Assembly (NCBI RefSeq): GCF_020833685.1
Contig: NZ_JACKZY010000005.1
Span: forward strand, 124,001-188,000
Length of the DNA stretch: 64,000 nt
Origin: Nitratireductor sp. B36
GTDB lineage: Bacteria; Pseudomonadota; Alphaproteobacteria; Rhizobiales; Rhizobiaceae
Direction: 5' to 3'
Each line of letters opens with the position of its first letter. Position 1 is the first letter of the stretch. The position numbers were made by a program, and so were the translations under genes. The notes under the pieces were generated by a model. It ran no database searches, was not told where the DNA came from, and saw only the letters and a program-made list of their open reading frames with translations. This document shows, piece by piece, positions 16,641 through 25,982 of this stretch.

Positions 16641-16697
16641 TCTGGTTTTCCGTTTTTAACGGTGTGGCGTGGGGTATCCCCTCTGCCTTGCCAGGCA

Positions 16698-16809
16698 TCT
16701 CCCCCTCAAGGGGGAGAGCACGCGGTGGGGCCGGTTTCGGTGACCCATCGGCTGGCAAGAGGCCCGGCGGCTATGTCAGCCCATCTCCTCTGTGGAGGGG
16801 AGATGGGCT
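16698..16809. repeat. Two stem-loops between the glucose-type binding protein and permease genes
   Basis: Hairpin 1 at 16698-16717: TCTCCCCCT paired with AGGGGGAGA. Hairpin 2: AGCCCATCTCC (16778-16788) paired with GGAGATGGGCT (16799-16809). They lie between the binding-protein stop and the first permease start, so they could stop 3' exonuclease decay and stabilise the upstream message. Confidence 0.75.
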
Positions 16810-16865
16810 TTAGACCGGAGGGGCGTTGAGCCCCTCGCTTCTCTGAGCCCCTGACGCTGCCGCCC

Positions 16866-18122
16866 TTACTGCGCCGCAGCGACGGCGTTCTTCAGCTCTT
16901 CGACGGCTTCTTCCGAGGTCAGCTCACCGTTGAAGTGCTGCGTGACCACATCGTTCACCGCGTTCTTCACGGCAGCCGGTGCGCCATGGCCATGAGCCAT
17001 GGAGCCGAAGAGCGAGCCGCTCGAATTGGCTTCGGCCAGATCGGCCATGCCCTTCTTGCCGCAATCGTCAAACGCGTCGTTCGGCACGTCGGTACGGGCA
17101 GGCACCGAACCCTTGACCACGTTGAAGGCCGACTGGAATTCCGGGTTCATGACGGCGGAAGCCATCATTTTCTGAGCCTTCTGCTTGTCTTCGCCGACCT
17201 GGAACATGACGAACTGGTCGGAATTGAAGGTCACAGAACCCTGCGTCCCGGGGAAGCGGATGCAGACGAAATCCTCGCCCGGCTTCTTGCCTGCCTTGAG
17301 GAACTCGCCCTTGGCCCAATCGCCCATCATCTGCATGCCGCCGGTGCCCTCGATGACCATGGCCGAGGCCAGGTTCCAGTCACGGCCGGAGAAATTGTCG
17401 TCGACATAGGTGCGCAGCTTCGCCATGCGGTCGAAGGCTTCCTTCATCTTGTCGGAGCCGAGCGCCTCGGGGTCGAGATCGTTGAGTGCGGCCTTGTAGA
17501 AATCATTGCCGAGCGAGAGAACGACGGCCTCGAACACCGTGGCATCCTGCCAGGGCTGGCCGCCATGGGCGAGCGGGGTGATGCCGTTTTCCTTCATCTT
17601 GTCCAGAACGGCGACGAGCTCTTCCCAGCTTTCAGGCGCCTTGCCGCCGGCGGCATCGAGCGCGGCCTTGTTGATCCACACCCAGTTGGTGGAGTGGACA
17701 TTCACCGGCGAGGCAATCCAGTTGCCATCATATTTGGAGAAGTTCTGGAGGGCCGCCGGCACAACGTCGGCCCAGCCTTCTTCCTCGGCCACATCGTTCA
17801 GGTTCGCGACGACGCCCTGCTCGGCCCAGTCGATGATGTCGAAGCCGAGCATCTGCACGGCGGTCGGCGCATTGCCTGCGGTGACGCGGGCGCGCAGCGC
17901 CGTCATGGCAGCCTCACCGCCGCCACCGGCGACCGGCATGTCCTGCCATGTGACGCCCTTGGATTCCAGATCTTCCTTGAGAACGTTGAGCGCGGCGGCC
18001 TCGCCACCCGAGGTCCACCAATGCAACACTTCAACGCTATCTTCTGCCATGGCATTGCTGCCGGCAGCGAGGGTAAGAAGGGCTGTTCCCGCCGCAAGCG
18101 CGGCGAATTTGCGAATGGTCAT
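16866..18122 (-). CDS. ABC sugar-binding protein, glucose/mannose (GtsA-like)
   Basis: 418 residues with a signal peptide ending near [13 protein letters not shown]. The mature N-terminus ([19 protein letters not shown]) and [11 protein letters not shown]-like region (here [20 protein letters not shown]) match the GtsA glucose/mannose-binding group, and the [15 protein letters not shown] segment fits too. It heads the minus-strand operon, divergent from a LacI regulator. A dyad typical of LacI proteins lies upstream. Alpha-glucoside binding (AglE type) is the main alternative. Confidence 0.85.
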   Translation of the reverse strand: MTIRKFAALAAGTALLTLAAGSNAMAEDSVEVLHWWTSGGEAAALNVLKEDLESKGVTWQDMPVAGGGGEAAMTALRARVTAGNAPTAVQMLGFDIIDWAEQGVVANLNDVAEEEGWADVVPAALQNFSKYDGNWIASPVNVHSTNWVWINKAALDAAGGKAPESWEELVAVLDKMKENGITPLAHGGQPWQDATVFEAVVLSLGNDFYKAALNDLDPEALGSDKMKEAFDRMAKLRTYVDDNFSGRDWNLASAMVIEGTGGMQMMGDWAKGEFLKAGKKPGEDFVCIRFPGTQGSVTFNSDQFVMFQVGEDKQKAQKMMASAVMNPEFQSAFNVVKGSVPARTDVPNDAFDDCGKKGMADLAEANSSGSLFGSMAHGHGAPAAVKNAVNDVVTQHFNGELTSEEAVEELKNAVAAAQ

Positions 18123-18166
18123 GATAATCCTCCCAATGGGATCGCTTGCTCCTTTGCGATCTATCT

Positions 18167-18184
18167 ATTTATAACGTTATAAAT
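18167..18184. promoter_or_regulatory. LacI-type operator of the glucose-type ABC operon
   Basis: ATTTATAACGTTATAAAT is a perfect 18-base palindrome with the central CG step typical of LacI/GalR operators. It lies 45 bases upstream of the binding-protein ATG and 188 bases before the divergent LacI gene. Likely repression site. Confidence 0.7.
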
Positions 18185-18371
18185 CCCATGGAGGTCAATC
18201 AGATTCTTGTCTGATTGAAGGGAGGAGATAAAACATTGAAAACCAAGGGGAATTTTTTCTCGTTTTTCAGCTTTTCTGCCTGTAAACATAAATTTATATC
18301 GATTGAAATTGCGGTTTTTGGCGAATCCGGCGCCATCCAGAGCCGTGCACAGGCAACCGGGAGGAGATGAC

Positions 18372-19424
18372 ATGGCGCGCCGATCGGACCGCCCCACATT
18401 GCGGACAATTGCAGAGATGACCGGCCTTGCCGTCACCACCGTTTCGCGCGCATTGCTCGATGCACCGCAGATCGCGCTGGAAACGCGGCAGCGCGTCCAG
18501 CGGGTCGCGCGCGAGATCGGCTACCAGCCCGATCGCGCGGCGCGGCACCTGCGCACGGGGCGTACCAATGTCATCAGTTTCGTGCTCGATCCGCATGACG
18601 AATTGCTGGGCTTCAGTACCTCGATGATCAGCGGCCTGACGCGCGCCCTGCGTGACACGCAATACCATCTGGTGATCACACCGCATTTCGCCGAGGCTCC
18701 AACGCTCGACCCGATCGAATACATCCTGCGCAACCGCATGGCCGACGGCGTCGTCTTCTCGAGAACCGAACCCAAGGACCCGCGCGTCAAGCTGCTGATG
18801 GAAAACGATTTTCCCTTCGTGTCTCATGGCCGCACGGATCTCGGCATCGAGCATGCCTTTGTCGACTATGACAATGCGGCTTTTGCACGGATGGCGGTGG
18901 AGCGCCTTGTTTCAAAGGGGCGGCGGCGGCTGGCGCTGATCCTCCCGCCAGACCGGTTCATGTTTCGTCGTCATCTGCGCGACGGATTTCAGGAGGCGGT
19001 GGAGAGGGCCGGCGTCGCATCGGAATTGCCGGGAGATATCAATCTCGACAGCGACGCAGCCGACTTATATGCGTGGCTTACCTGGCGGCTGAGGCAGCCG
19101 GATCCGCCGGACGGCATGGTGTGTGCCGGTGAAGTTTCGGCGCTTTCGCTCATGGCCGCTCTGAGCGATCAAGGCCTGACCGTGGGCAGTGACTTCGACC
19201 TGGTCGTCAAGCAGACCTCGCTGCTTTACGACGAAGTCCGCCCGCGGATCGACGCGGTCTACGAGGACATCTCGCAAGCCGGTGAGACACTTGGAAAACT
19301 GCTTATCCGCCGGATAGCCGGCGAAAGGCCGTCTGCGCTGCAGTTTCTGCAAGAGCCGGTGCCGCGCTTCACCGATCGCGGCCAGGGAACCCGGACGGCC
19401 ATCGGCGCACGGCAGTCGGCGTAA
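18372..19424 (+). CDS. LacI-family regulator (AglR/GlcR-like)
   Basis: 350 residues. The N-terminal helix-turn-helix (RPTLRTIAEMTGLAVTTVSR, then ALLDAPQIALETRQRVQRVA) and hinge helix REIGYQPDRAARHLRTG are typical of LacI. The rest is the periplasmic-binding-like sugar domain. GGGAGGAG precedes ATG 18372; the frame extends to 18303 but without family similarity. It is divergent from the CUT1 operon it probably represses. The N-terminal domain is close to the AglR pattern of rhizobia, which leaves alpha-glucoside response open. Confidence 0.88.
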   Translation: MARRSDRPTLRTIAEMTGLAVTTVSRALLDAPQIALETRQRVQRVAREIGYQPDRAARHLRTGRTNVISFVLDPHDELLGFSTSMISGLTRALRDTQYHLVITPHFAEAPTLDPIEYILRNRMADGVVFSRTEPKDPRVKLLMENDFPFVSHGRTDLGIEHAFVDYDNAAFARMAVERLVSKGRRRLALILPPDRFMFRRHLRDGFQEAVERAGVASELPGDINLDSDAADLYAWLTWRLRQPDPPDGMVCAGEVSALSLMAALSDQGLTVGSDFDLVVKQTSLLYDEVRPRIDAVYEDISQAGETLGKLLIRRIAGERPSALQFLQEPVPRFTDRGQGTRTAIGARQSA

Positions 19425-19430
19425 GTCAGC

Positions 19431-19991
19431 TCACGAGCTCCGCAAGGCGCCGGCTTCCAGAAGGCCGCGGAAAGCGCTTAGCATATCGGCGACCTCCTGG
19501 TCGTTGACCACATTGATGGAAAGCAGCTCCATCGCACGCACGCCATGCACCACCAGAAGAGCGATAACGGCAAGGGACGGGTCGCTTGCGCTGGCCTTCA
19601 TCTGGTCGAGAACCTGGCGCTCATATGTCTGCACCGGCTTCAGGAAATCCGGATTCTCGGCCAGGGCAGCCAGCAGGCCCGAAGGCGGCGGCTGGCACTT
19701 TTTTCGCTCCTCGACAAACAGGTCGATATAGGCTTGCACAATGCCGTTGGGGCTCTTCTCATGCGCTTGTTTGCGTTGCTCAAACTTCTCGTACTCCTCC
19801 CCGATGAAGCCCTCGACGAGCGCCTCAAACAGCTTTGCCTTGCTGGAGAAGTGATAAAGAAGCCCCCCTTTTGAGACCCCGGCGCGCGCAGCGACCGCAT
19901 CCAGCGACATGCTGGCAGCGCCCGCCTCACGCACGATCTCTGCGGCCGCATCGAGAATTTTCTCCCGTGCGCCGGAACTCGGTCTCACCAT
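19431..19991 (-). CDS. TetR-family repressor of the RND efflux operon
   Basis: 186 residues from ATG 19991. The DNA-binding domain is GAREKILDAAAEIVREAGAA, then SMSLDAVAARAGVSKGGLLY, then HFSSKAKLFEALV. The C-terminal ligand domain is of the TetR_C type with ALAENPDF and a dimer helix. The frame extends to 20087, but those codons cover the predicted promoter and operator, so the shorter start is chosen. It is divergent from the efflux genes, implying drug-responsive repression of both. Confidence 0.87.
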   Translation of the reverse strand: MVRPSSGAREKILDAAAEIVREAGAASMSLDAVAARAGVSKGGLLYHFSSKAKLFEALVEGFIGEEYEKFEQRKQAHEKSPNGIVQAYIDLFVEERKKCQPPPSGLLAALAENPDFLKPVQTYERQVLDQMKASASDPSLAVIALLVVHGVRAMELLSINVVNDQEVADMLSAFRGLLEAGALRSS

Positions 19992-20007
19992 CCTGACATC
20001 CTGAAGC

Positions 20008-20036
20008 TTGACAATACCGTCCAGACGGTACAGTAA
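20008..20036 (+). promoter_or_regulatory. Promoter with embedded TetR operator before the RND genes
   Basis: TTGACA (20008-20013) is followed after 17 bases by a weak -10 CAGTAA (20031-20036). The spacer contains a perfect dyad, TACCGTC (20015-20021), CA, GACGGTA (20024-20030). An operator within the spacer is a direct way for the divergent TetR protein to repress both genes. Confidence 0.6.
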
Positions 20037-20160
20037 AGCGCCGACATTTGGCAAGCCAAGTTCGCGATCCGCTCTTGCCCACGGCAAACGGCGTCGCTAT
20101 CTGCGCCACTCTTATGTAAGTTAATCGATATTATTACGAACGCCTCCGGGGTCCGACGAC

Positions 20161-21363
20161 ATGATCAAGCGTCTTCTCATCGCCATTGTCCTGCTCGCAA
20201 TTGTCGCGGGCGGCATAATCGGCTTCAACATGTTCCGCGATCAGGCGATCCAGCAGTTTTTCGCCAACATGCCCGTTCCCACAGTCACGGTCTCGACCGT
20301 GGAGGCTGAAGAGGGAAAGTGGACGCCAACGATCGAGGCCATCGGCACGGTCAACGCAAACCAGGGCGTGGATCTGACAGTCGAGACCACCGGCATCGTC
20401 ACCGACATCCGTTTCGAGGCGAACCAGCAGGTCAATGCCGGCGATGTTCTTCTCCAGCTTGAGGACAATATCCAGCAGGCCGATCTGAGCGCTTCGCGCA
20501 CGCAGGCGGCTCTGGATCAGCAGGCGCTCGATCGCGCCCGTGAGCTGCGCAACCGCGGTGTGAGCTCGGGCGTGTCGCTCGACAATGCGGAAGCGGCAGC
20601 ACAGGCATCCGCAGCTCAGGTGCAAAAGGCAGAAGCCGTGTTGCAGCAGCGGCAGTTGCGCGCGCCCTTCTCGGGGACGATTGGTATTCCGCGCGTCGAC
20701 AAAGGCCAGTATCTTTCCCCCGGCACCATCGTCGCCACGCTGCAGGACATCGAAACGATGCGCGCCGACTTCACCGTTCCCGAGCAGCAGCTCGGCAATC
20801 TGGAGATCGGCCAGCCCGTGCGCCTCTCGCTCAACAATGACAGTGAAGAGTTTGAAGGCGAGATCACCGGTATCGATCCGAAGGTCGACCCGTCGAGCCG
20901 CCTTGTCTCGGTGCGCGCGCGCATCGACAACACCTCTGGCAAGCTCACCCCCGGCCAGTTCGTTCAGGTGAAGGTCATCCTTCCGGAAGAGGAAGGCATC
21001 ATTTCGCTGCCGCAGACAGCCGTCGTCACCAGCCTGTATGGTGACTATGTGTTTGCCGCACGCAAGCCTGAAAAGGCTGAGCAAAGCGAAGACGGTCAGG
21101 AGAAACTGGAAGCACGCCAGGTATTCGTCCAGGTGGGCCGCCGTTCCGGGAACCAGGTGGAGATCCGTTCGGGCATCGAACCTGGCGGCATCGTCGTGAC
21201 GGCCGGACAGAACCGTCTTTCGAACGGCACGCCGGTTGCGATCGACAACACGATCAACCCGGGTTCGCCGAAGTCACCCACGTCCGACGGCGCAACGGCA
21301 TCCGAGCCCGATCAGGAACCGGCAGGCGACGATCCCAAGACGGAAGAGGCGGCAGCCCAATGA
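20161..21363 (+). CDS. RND efflux membrane fusion protein
   Basis: 400 residues. The N-terminal membrane segment (residues 4-24, LLIAIVLLAIVAGGIIGFN region) is followed by the barrel-sandwich domain (IEAIGTVNANQGVDLTVE and LRAPFSGTIGIPRVDKGQYL), an alpha-hairpin (about residues 95-160) and a beta-barrel. It links the inner-membrane pump to an outer-membrane channel. The C-terminal tail is acidic and Pro/Ser-rich. It overlaps the pump gene by four bases. A weak Shine-Dalgarno precedes the ATG. Confidence 0.93.
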   Translation: MIKRLLIAIVLLAIVAGGIIGFNMFRDQAIQQFFANMPVPTVTVSTVEAEEGKWTPTIEAIGTVNANQGVDLTVETTGIVTDIRFEANQQVNAGDVLLQLEDNIQQADLSASRTQAALDQQALDRARELRNRGVSSGVSLDNAEAAAQASAAQVQKAEAVLQQRQLRAPFSGTIGIPRVDKGQYLSPGTIVATLQDIETMRADFTVPEQQLGNLEIGQPVRLSLNNDSEEFEGEITGIDPKVDPSSRLVSVRARIDNTSGKLTPGQFVQVKVILPEEEGIISLPQTAVVTSLYGDYVFAARKPEKAEQSEDGQEKLEARQVFVQVGRRSGNQVEIRSGIEPGGIVVTAGQNRLSNGTPVAIDNTINPGSPKSPTSDGATASEPDQEPAGDDPKTEEAAAQ

Positions 21364-24300
21364 GTTTTTCCGATATCTTCATCCGCAGGCCGGTCCTCTC
21401 GACCGTCCTCGGACTGCTGATCCTGCTGCTTGGCTTCCAGGGACTGTTCAACCTGCAGGTTCGTCAGTATCCGGAGGTCGAGGAGACGGTGATTACCGTC
21501 ACCACAATCTATCCCGGCGCCAGCGCTGACCTGATCCAGGGTTTTATCACGGCCCCCATTGCCCGCGCCGTGGCGACCACGGAAAACGTGGACTACGTCA
21601 CGTCGCAAAGCCGCCCTTCGGCCAGCACGGTCAGCGTGCAGATGCGGCTTGGCTCCGATCCGGACGTCGCGCTGACGGAGGTCATGTCCAAGGTGCAGCA
21701 GGTGCGCAGTGAACTGCCTGCAGACGCCAAGGACCCGACCATCGTCAAGGGCACGGGCATGCAGTTCGCCACCATGTATCTGGCGATGCAGAACCCCAAC
21801 ATGTCGAGCGAACAGCTCACCGAATACATCGAACGCGTCATTCGCCCACGCATGTCGACCATCCCCGGCGTTGCCGAGGTGCAGATCATCGGTGCGGCGA
21901 ATTATTCAATGCGTGTTTGGATCGATCCGGTTCGGCTGGCGGCGCGCCAGCTTACCGCGGCCGAGGTGTTAGCCGGCATCAAGGCATCGAATTTCCTTGC
22001 CGCGCCCGGCAAGACCGAAAACGAATATGTCGCCTACGCGATCTCGATGGAATCCACGCTTCAGACACCCGAAGCCTTTGGTGCTCTGCCATTGAGGGCG
22101 ACAGGTGACGACGTGGTGCGCCTGCGCGATGTCGCCGATATCGAGCTTGCCGCTGAAAGCACCGACATGGTGGTGAGCTTCAACGGCCAGCCGGGCACGT
22201 TTATCGGCGTCTTCCCGACGCCAGGCGCAAACCCGCTCGACATGGCGGGTGCCGTGACGGAGGAGCTGCCGTCCATCCAGGCAAGCCTGCCTGAAGGCAT
22301 GAGCATCGAGGTTCTTTACGACGCGACGGAATCCATCAGTGCGTCCATTGACGAGGTCTTCAAGACCATCATGGAAGCGGTGCTGATCGTTATCGTCATC
22401 ATCCTCCTGTTCCTCGGCTCGTTCCGCTCCGTGCTGATGCCGATCGTGACGATTCCGCTTTCGCTGATCGGCGTCTGCTTCATCCTGTTTGCGCTCGGAT
22501 ACTCGATCAACCTCCTGTCGCTGCTGGCCATGGTGCTGGCCATCGGCCTCGTGGTGGATGACGCCATCGTTGTGGTGGAGAACATTCACCGGCATATCGA
22601 GGAAGGCCTCTCGCCGCGCCGCGCGGCCTTTGTCGGCATGAAGGAAATCACCGGCCCGGTTGTCGCCATGACGATCACGCTTGCTGCGGTGTTCGCGCCT
22701 CTGGCGTTCACCGGCGGTCTGACAGGCTCGCTGTTCCGCGAGTTTGCCATGACGCTCGCAGGTGCGGTGGTCATTTCCGGCATCGTCGCTCTGACCATCA
22801 CCCCCATGATGTCAGCGCGCATTCTCAAGCGTGGCAATCACAGCCGGTTCCAGGTTATTGTCGACACCACCTTTGACAGGCTTGCGAATTTCTACGAACG
22901 GATGGTGAGCGGTTCGCTCAACTACCGCCCCGTCACGATGCTGGTGGTTCTGGTCCTTCTCGGGCTGACCGGTTTCATGTTCATGAACACCTCCAGCGAG
23001 CTGGCGCCCGAAGAAGACGAGGGTGCGCTGTTTTCGCTGATCACCGCGCCGTCCTATGCAACCTCGGACTACACCTCGCTTTACACGACGCAGATGCGCG
23101 AGCTGACCAAGGATCTGCCTGAACTGAAAGCCAACTTCTCCATTGTCGGCTTCGGCGGACAGACCAATTCGGGCATCGCGCTCTGGGCCTTCAAGGACTG
23201 GGCGGATCGCGAGAGGTCGCAAAAGGAGATCCAGCAGGACATCCAGGCAAGGCTCTCCAAGATCTCCGGCGTCGAGGCACTCGTCTTTGCGCCGCCTTCG
23301 CTGCCGGGGGCCGGAGGCGGGCTGCCGATCTCGCTCGTCATCCAGTCGACAAGCGATTCGGCACGTGTGTTCGAGGTGGCCGAGAAGATCAAGGAAGAGG
23401 CGCAGGCCTCAGGCCGCTTCATCGTCGTGCAGAACTCGCTTGCCTACAATGCCCAGCAGGTTGTGGTGACGGTCGACCGTGACCGGGCCGCGGCGTTGAA
23501 CCTTCCGGTTTCCGATGTCGGCACGACACTCAGCCTGCTTGTCGGGAGCGGTTCGATCGCGCAGTTCGACCGCGATTCAAACAGCTACGACATCATCATG
23601 CAGGTGCCGCAGGAGTATCGTGACAACCCCGAAAGGCTGGGCGATTTCTTCGTACGCAGCGCCACGGGCGAAATGGTGCCGCTTTCGGCGGTGATCACGG
23701 TGTCGACCGATGTTGCCGCGGCTGCGATCGAGCAGTTCAACCAGTTGAACTCGGCGACGATCTCGGCCCTGCCGGTGCCCGGTGTTTCAACCGGTGACGG
23801 CCTCGCCGTGATCGAGGACATTGCCAAAAACACCATCCCGGACGGGTTCTTCATCGAGTATTCCGGCCAGTCGCGGCTTGAAGTGGAGCAGGGCAACACG
23901 ATCCTGATCGCCTTCACGCTCGCCGTGGTGGTGATCTATCTGGTGCTTGCGGCGCAGTTCGAGAGCTTCCGCGATCCGCTCATCATCATGATGACGGTGC
24001 CGCTGTCGATCTTCGGCGCGATCCTGCCGCTCAATCTGGGACTGTCGACGCTGAACATCTACACCCAGGTCGGACTGATCACGCTCATAGGCCTGATCAC
24101 CAAACACGGCATCCTGATGGTGGAGTTCGCCAACCAGCAGCGGGAGGAGCATGGCCTGTCACGCGTTGAGGCCATCGTCGCGTCCGCCAAGGTGCGCCTG
24201 CGGCCGATCCTCATGACCACGGCCGCCATGGCGCTCGGTGTGGTGCCGCTGATCATGGCGGCAGGTGCGGGTGCCGCGGCGCGTTATTCGATGGGGCTCG

Positions 24301-24446
24301 TCATTTTCACCGGCCTGATCATCGGAACCTCGTTCACCCTGTTCGTGGTCCCCATGTTCTACACCTTCATTGCCAAGGAAAAGCTTGAAGCCGAGGAAGA
24401 CGATCACCCGGGATCGGCCGCACAACCGGCTCCGGCGGGTGAATAA
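21360..24446 (+). CDS. RND multidrug efflux transporter, HAE-1 family
   Basis: 1028 residues, 12 membrane segments with two large periplasmic loops. TM4 carries the proton-relay aspartates (GLVVDDAIVVVEN) and TM10 the lysine (LITKHGILMVEFAN), so it is a proton-driven HAE-1 pump and not a metal (HME) pump. The N-terminus FSDIFIRRPVLSTVLGLLIL is typical. No outer-membrane factor gene follows, so the complex must recruit a TolC-like protein encoded elsewhere. A strong terminator lies 13 bases after the stop. Confidence 0.95.
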   Translation: MSFSDIFIRRPVLSTVLGLLILLLGFQGLFNLQVRQYPEVEETVITVTTIYPGASADLIQGFITAPIARAVATTENVDYVTSQSRPSASTVSVQMRLGSDPDVALTEVMSKVQQVRSELPADAKDPTIVKGTGMQFATMYLAMQNPNMSSEQLTEYIERVIRPRMSTIPGVAEVQIIGAANYSMRVWIDPVRLAARQLTAAEVLAGIKASNFLAAPGKTENEYVAYAISMESTLQTPEAFGALPLRATGDDVVRLRDVADIELAAESTDMVVSFNGQPGTFIGVFPTPGANPLDMAGAVTEELPSIQASLPEGMSIEVLYDATESISASIDEVFKTIMEAVLIVIVIILLFLGSFRSVLMPIVTIPLSLIGVCFILFALGYSINLLSLLAMVLAIGLVVDDAIVVVENIHRHIEEGLSPRRAAFVGMKEITGPVVAMTITLAAVFAPLAFTGGLTGSLFREFAMTLAGAVVISGIVALTITPMMSARILKRGNHSRFQVIVDTTFDRLANFYERMVSGSLNYRPVTMLVVLVLLGLTGFMFMNTSSELAPEEDEGALFSLITAPSYATSDYTSLYTTQMRELTKDLPELKANFSIVGFGGQTNSGIALWAFKDWADRERSQKEIQQDIQARLSKISGVEALVFAPPSLPGAGGGLPISLVIQSTSDSARVFEVAEKIKEEAQASGRFIVVQNSLAYNAQQVVVTVDRDRAAALNLPVSDVGTTLSLLVGSGSIAQFDRDSNSYDIIMQVPQEYRDNPERLGDFFVRSATGEMVPLSAVITVSTDVAAAAIEQFNQLNSATISALPVPGVSTGDGLAVIEDIAKNTIPDGFFIEYSGQSRLEVEQGNTILIAFTLAVVVIYLVLAAQFESFRDPLIIMMTVPLSIFGAILPLNLGLSTLNIYTQVGLITLIGLITKHGILMVEFANQQREEHGLSRVEAIVASAKVRLRPILMTTAAMALGVVPLIMAAGAGAAARYSMGLVIFTGLIIGTSFTLFVVPMFYTFIAKEKLEAEEDDHPGSAAQPAPAGE

Positions 24447-24459
24447 ACGAAAATCCAGG

Positions 24460-24484
24460 CCCCGCTTCGGCGGGGTCTTTTTTT
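24460..24484 (+). terminator. Rho-independent terminator of the RND operon
   Basis: Stem CCCCGC (24460-24465), stable TTCG loop, GCGGGG (24470-24475), then TCTTTTTTT. It closes the efflux operon and insulates the following small gene. Confidence 0.9.
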
Positions 24485-24660
24485 GATGGCAAACGGCCGG
24501 CTCATTTTTTGTTTTCTGCGGCAACCCGATTTGATTGGAACGCTGCAGAGCAACTTTTCTTCTCGCCACATTCTTCACGAAAGTGGCCCTCGGGATGAAC
24601 CCGGGGTCGGGCATTTCGAAACCCCGCGAAGGGGTGACACCCGTAAGGAAGGAGTTCCTC

Positions 24661-25071
24661 ATGATACTACGCAGCAAATTGCGCTTGGCCGCTGCCGCAT
24701 TCGCCTTCACCACCAGTGCCGCCGCGATCTCACCGGCGCTGGCGCAAGATGCCGTACCGTCACCTTCTCCTGCGCCGCAGGCGCAGACCGAATCGTTCGA
24801 CGACCAGAAGCTGCAGGCCTTTACGGTCGCCTTCCTCGCAGTCAGCGATGTGAAGGAACAATACACGGAGCGCTTCCGGCAGGCTCCCTCGGATGACGAG
24901 AAGCAGAAAGTTCAGGTCGAGGCCACACAGCAGATGGAACAGGCCGTCGACCAGACGGACGGCATCTCGGTGGACGAATACAATCAGATCATCCAGACAG
25001 CCCAGACCGATGAGGCATTGGCTCAGAAGCTCAACGGCATGATCGGAGAGGCTGCAAAGTCGCAGAAATAA
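24661..25071 (+). CDS. Secreted DUF4168 domain protein
   Basis: 136 residues with a signal peptide cut near ALA-QDAVPSPSPA. A short Pro/Ser/Gln linker is followed by a DUF4168-like helical domain: DQKLQAFTVAFLAVSDVKEQ at one end and GISVDEYNQIIQTAQTDEAL at the other. Function is unknown; proteins with this domain are small periplasmic or surface helices. AAGGAG precedes ATG 24661, which is chosen over an earlier in-frame ATG at 24535 because the signal peptide begins here. It stands alone, convergent with the next gene. Confidence 0.8.
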   Translation: MILRSKLRLAAAAFAFTTSAAAISPALAQDAVPSPSPAPQAQTESFDDQKLQAFTVAFLAVSDVKEQYTERFRQAPSDDEKQKVQVEATQQMEQAVDQTDGISVDEYNQIIQTAQTDEALAQKLNGMIGEAAKSQK

Positions 25072-25093
25072 GCAAATGCGGGAAGGGGCGTCG

Positions 25094-25768
25094 TCAGGCG
25101 CCCTTTTCCAGCTCCTCGAACAGAGCGACAACAGCATCCTGCGCCACGGCTATGTGATAGCGCAGTGCACCACGCAGCTGTTCCTCATCGCGCTTTCTCA
25201 ACGCTTCCATGATCGGCTCATGAGTCTCGGCCATGCGCTGCGGGTCATCGTAAATTTTGCCGATCAAGGTGATACCGGCGCGCATCTCGGTCGCCAGTTC
25301 GTCATAGACCCGGATCAGACGCGCATTGCCGCTCGCCTTGCAGATCATGCGATGAAAGGCGAAATCCTCGAAAATCTGTGTCTCGATAGACGCCTGACCG
25401 GCCGTGCCGTAGAGACGTCCAAGCTGCTTTTCGAGAGCGGCGAGATCGGCCTCGGTAGCGCGCTCCACCGCAAGACAGCCTGCATGCAGTTCAAGGCCGA
25501 TGCGCAGCTCGTAAATGTCGCGCATCTCGCTGGCGCTGAAGGTGCGAACGAAAAAACCGCGCCGCGGTGAGAAGGTGACAAGACCCTGGCTTTCCAGAAG
25601 CCGGGCCGCCTCGCGGACAGGGGCGCGGCTGGTGCCGAACTCGCGCGAAAGCTGAAGCTCCGTCAGCCGTTCGCCGGGCTTAAGATGCCCGGTGACAATC
25701 GCCTCGGTGATCTGCCGGGCTATCTGCGTCACCAGATCCGTTGTGGATACTTCCGAAAACACGCTCAC
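25094..25768 (-). CDS. GntR-family regulator, FadR/FCD subfamily
   Basis: 224 residues from GTG 25768, which has GGGAA seven bases upstream; longer in-frame starts lack similarity. The winged helix is VTQIARQITEAIVTGHLKPG, then ERLTELQLSREFGTSRAPVR, then EAARLLESQGLVTFSPRRGF. The C-terminal FCD all-helical domain has the usual metal-binding pattern (EDFAFHRMICKASGN and the His in LRYHIAVAQDAV). It is divergent from the 26-35 kb operon and probably controls it in response to a carboxylate or related metabolite. Confidence 0.87.
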   Translation of the reverse strand: MSVFSEVSTTDLVTQIARQITEAIVTGHLKPGERLTELQLSREFGTSRAPVREAARLLESQGLVTFSPRRGFFVRTFSASEMRDIYELRIGLELHAGCLAVERATEADLAALEKQLGRLYGTAGQASIETQIFEDFAFHRMICKASGNARLIRVYDELATEMRAGITLIGKIYDDPQRMAETHEPIMEALRKRDEEQLRGALRYHIAVAQDAVVALFEELEKGA

Positions 25769-25853
25769 CGCCGTTTTCCCAAAACTTCCCCTCCCAATGG
25801 CATCGCAGCGCAGGCGCGGCGTATGTCCCGCCACTATGACAGGCAAAATGACG

Positions 25854-25865
25854 ATTGTCGACAAT
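25854..25865. promoter_or_regulatory. FadR/FCD-type operator
   Basis: ATTGTCGACAAT is a perfect 12-base palindrome whose core, TTGTCGACAA, matches the TnGTnnACnA pattern of FCD-type GntR regulators. It lies between the divergent regulator and the aldolase gene, so it probably controls both directions. Confidence 0.65.
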
Positions 25866-25982
25866 TGACACTCTGCCCGAACCTGTGCTTGCCTGTCGAT
25901 CAACAAAACGGCTCTGAGGGGAGCCGCGCGACAACACATGACCACCGTTCGTGACCGGACGGTTTGCGCGAGGGAGATGTTG

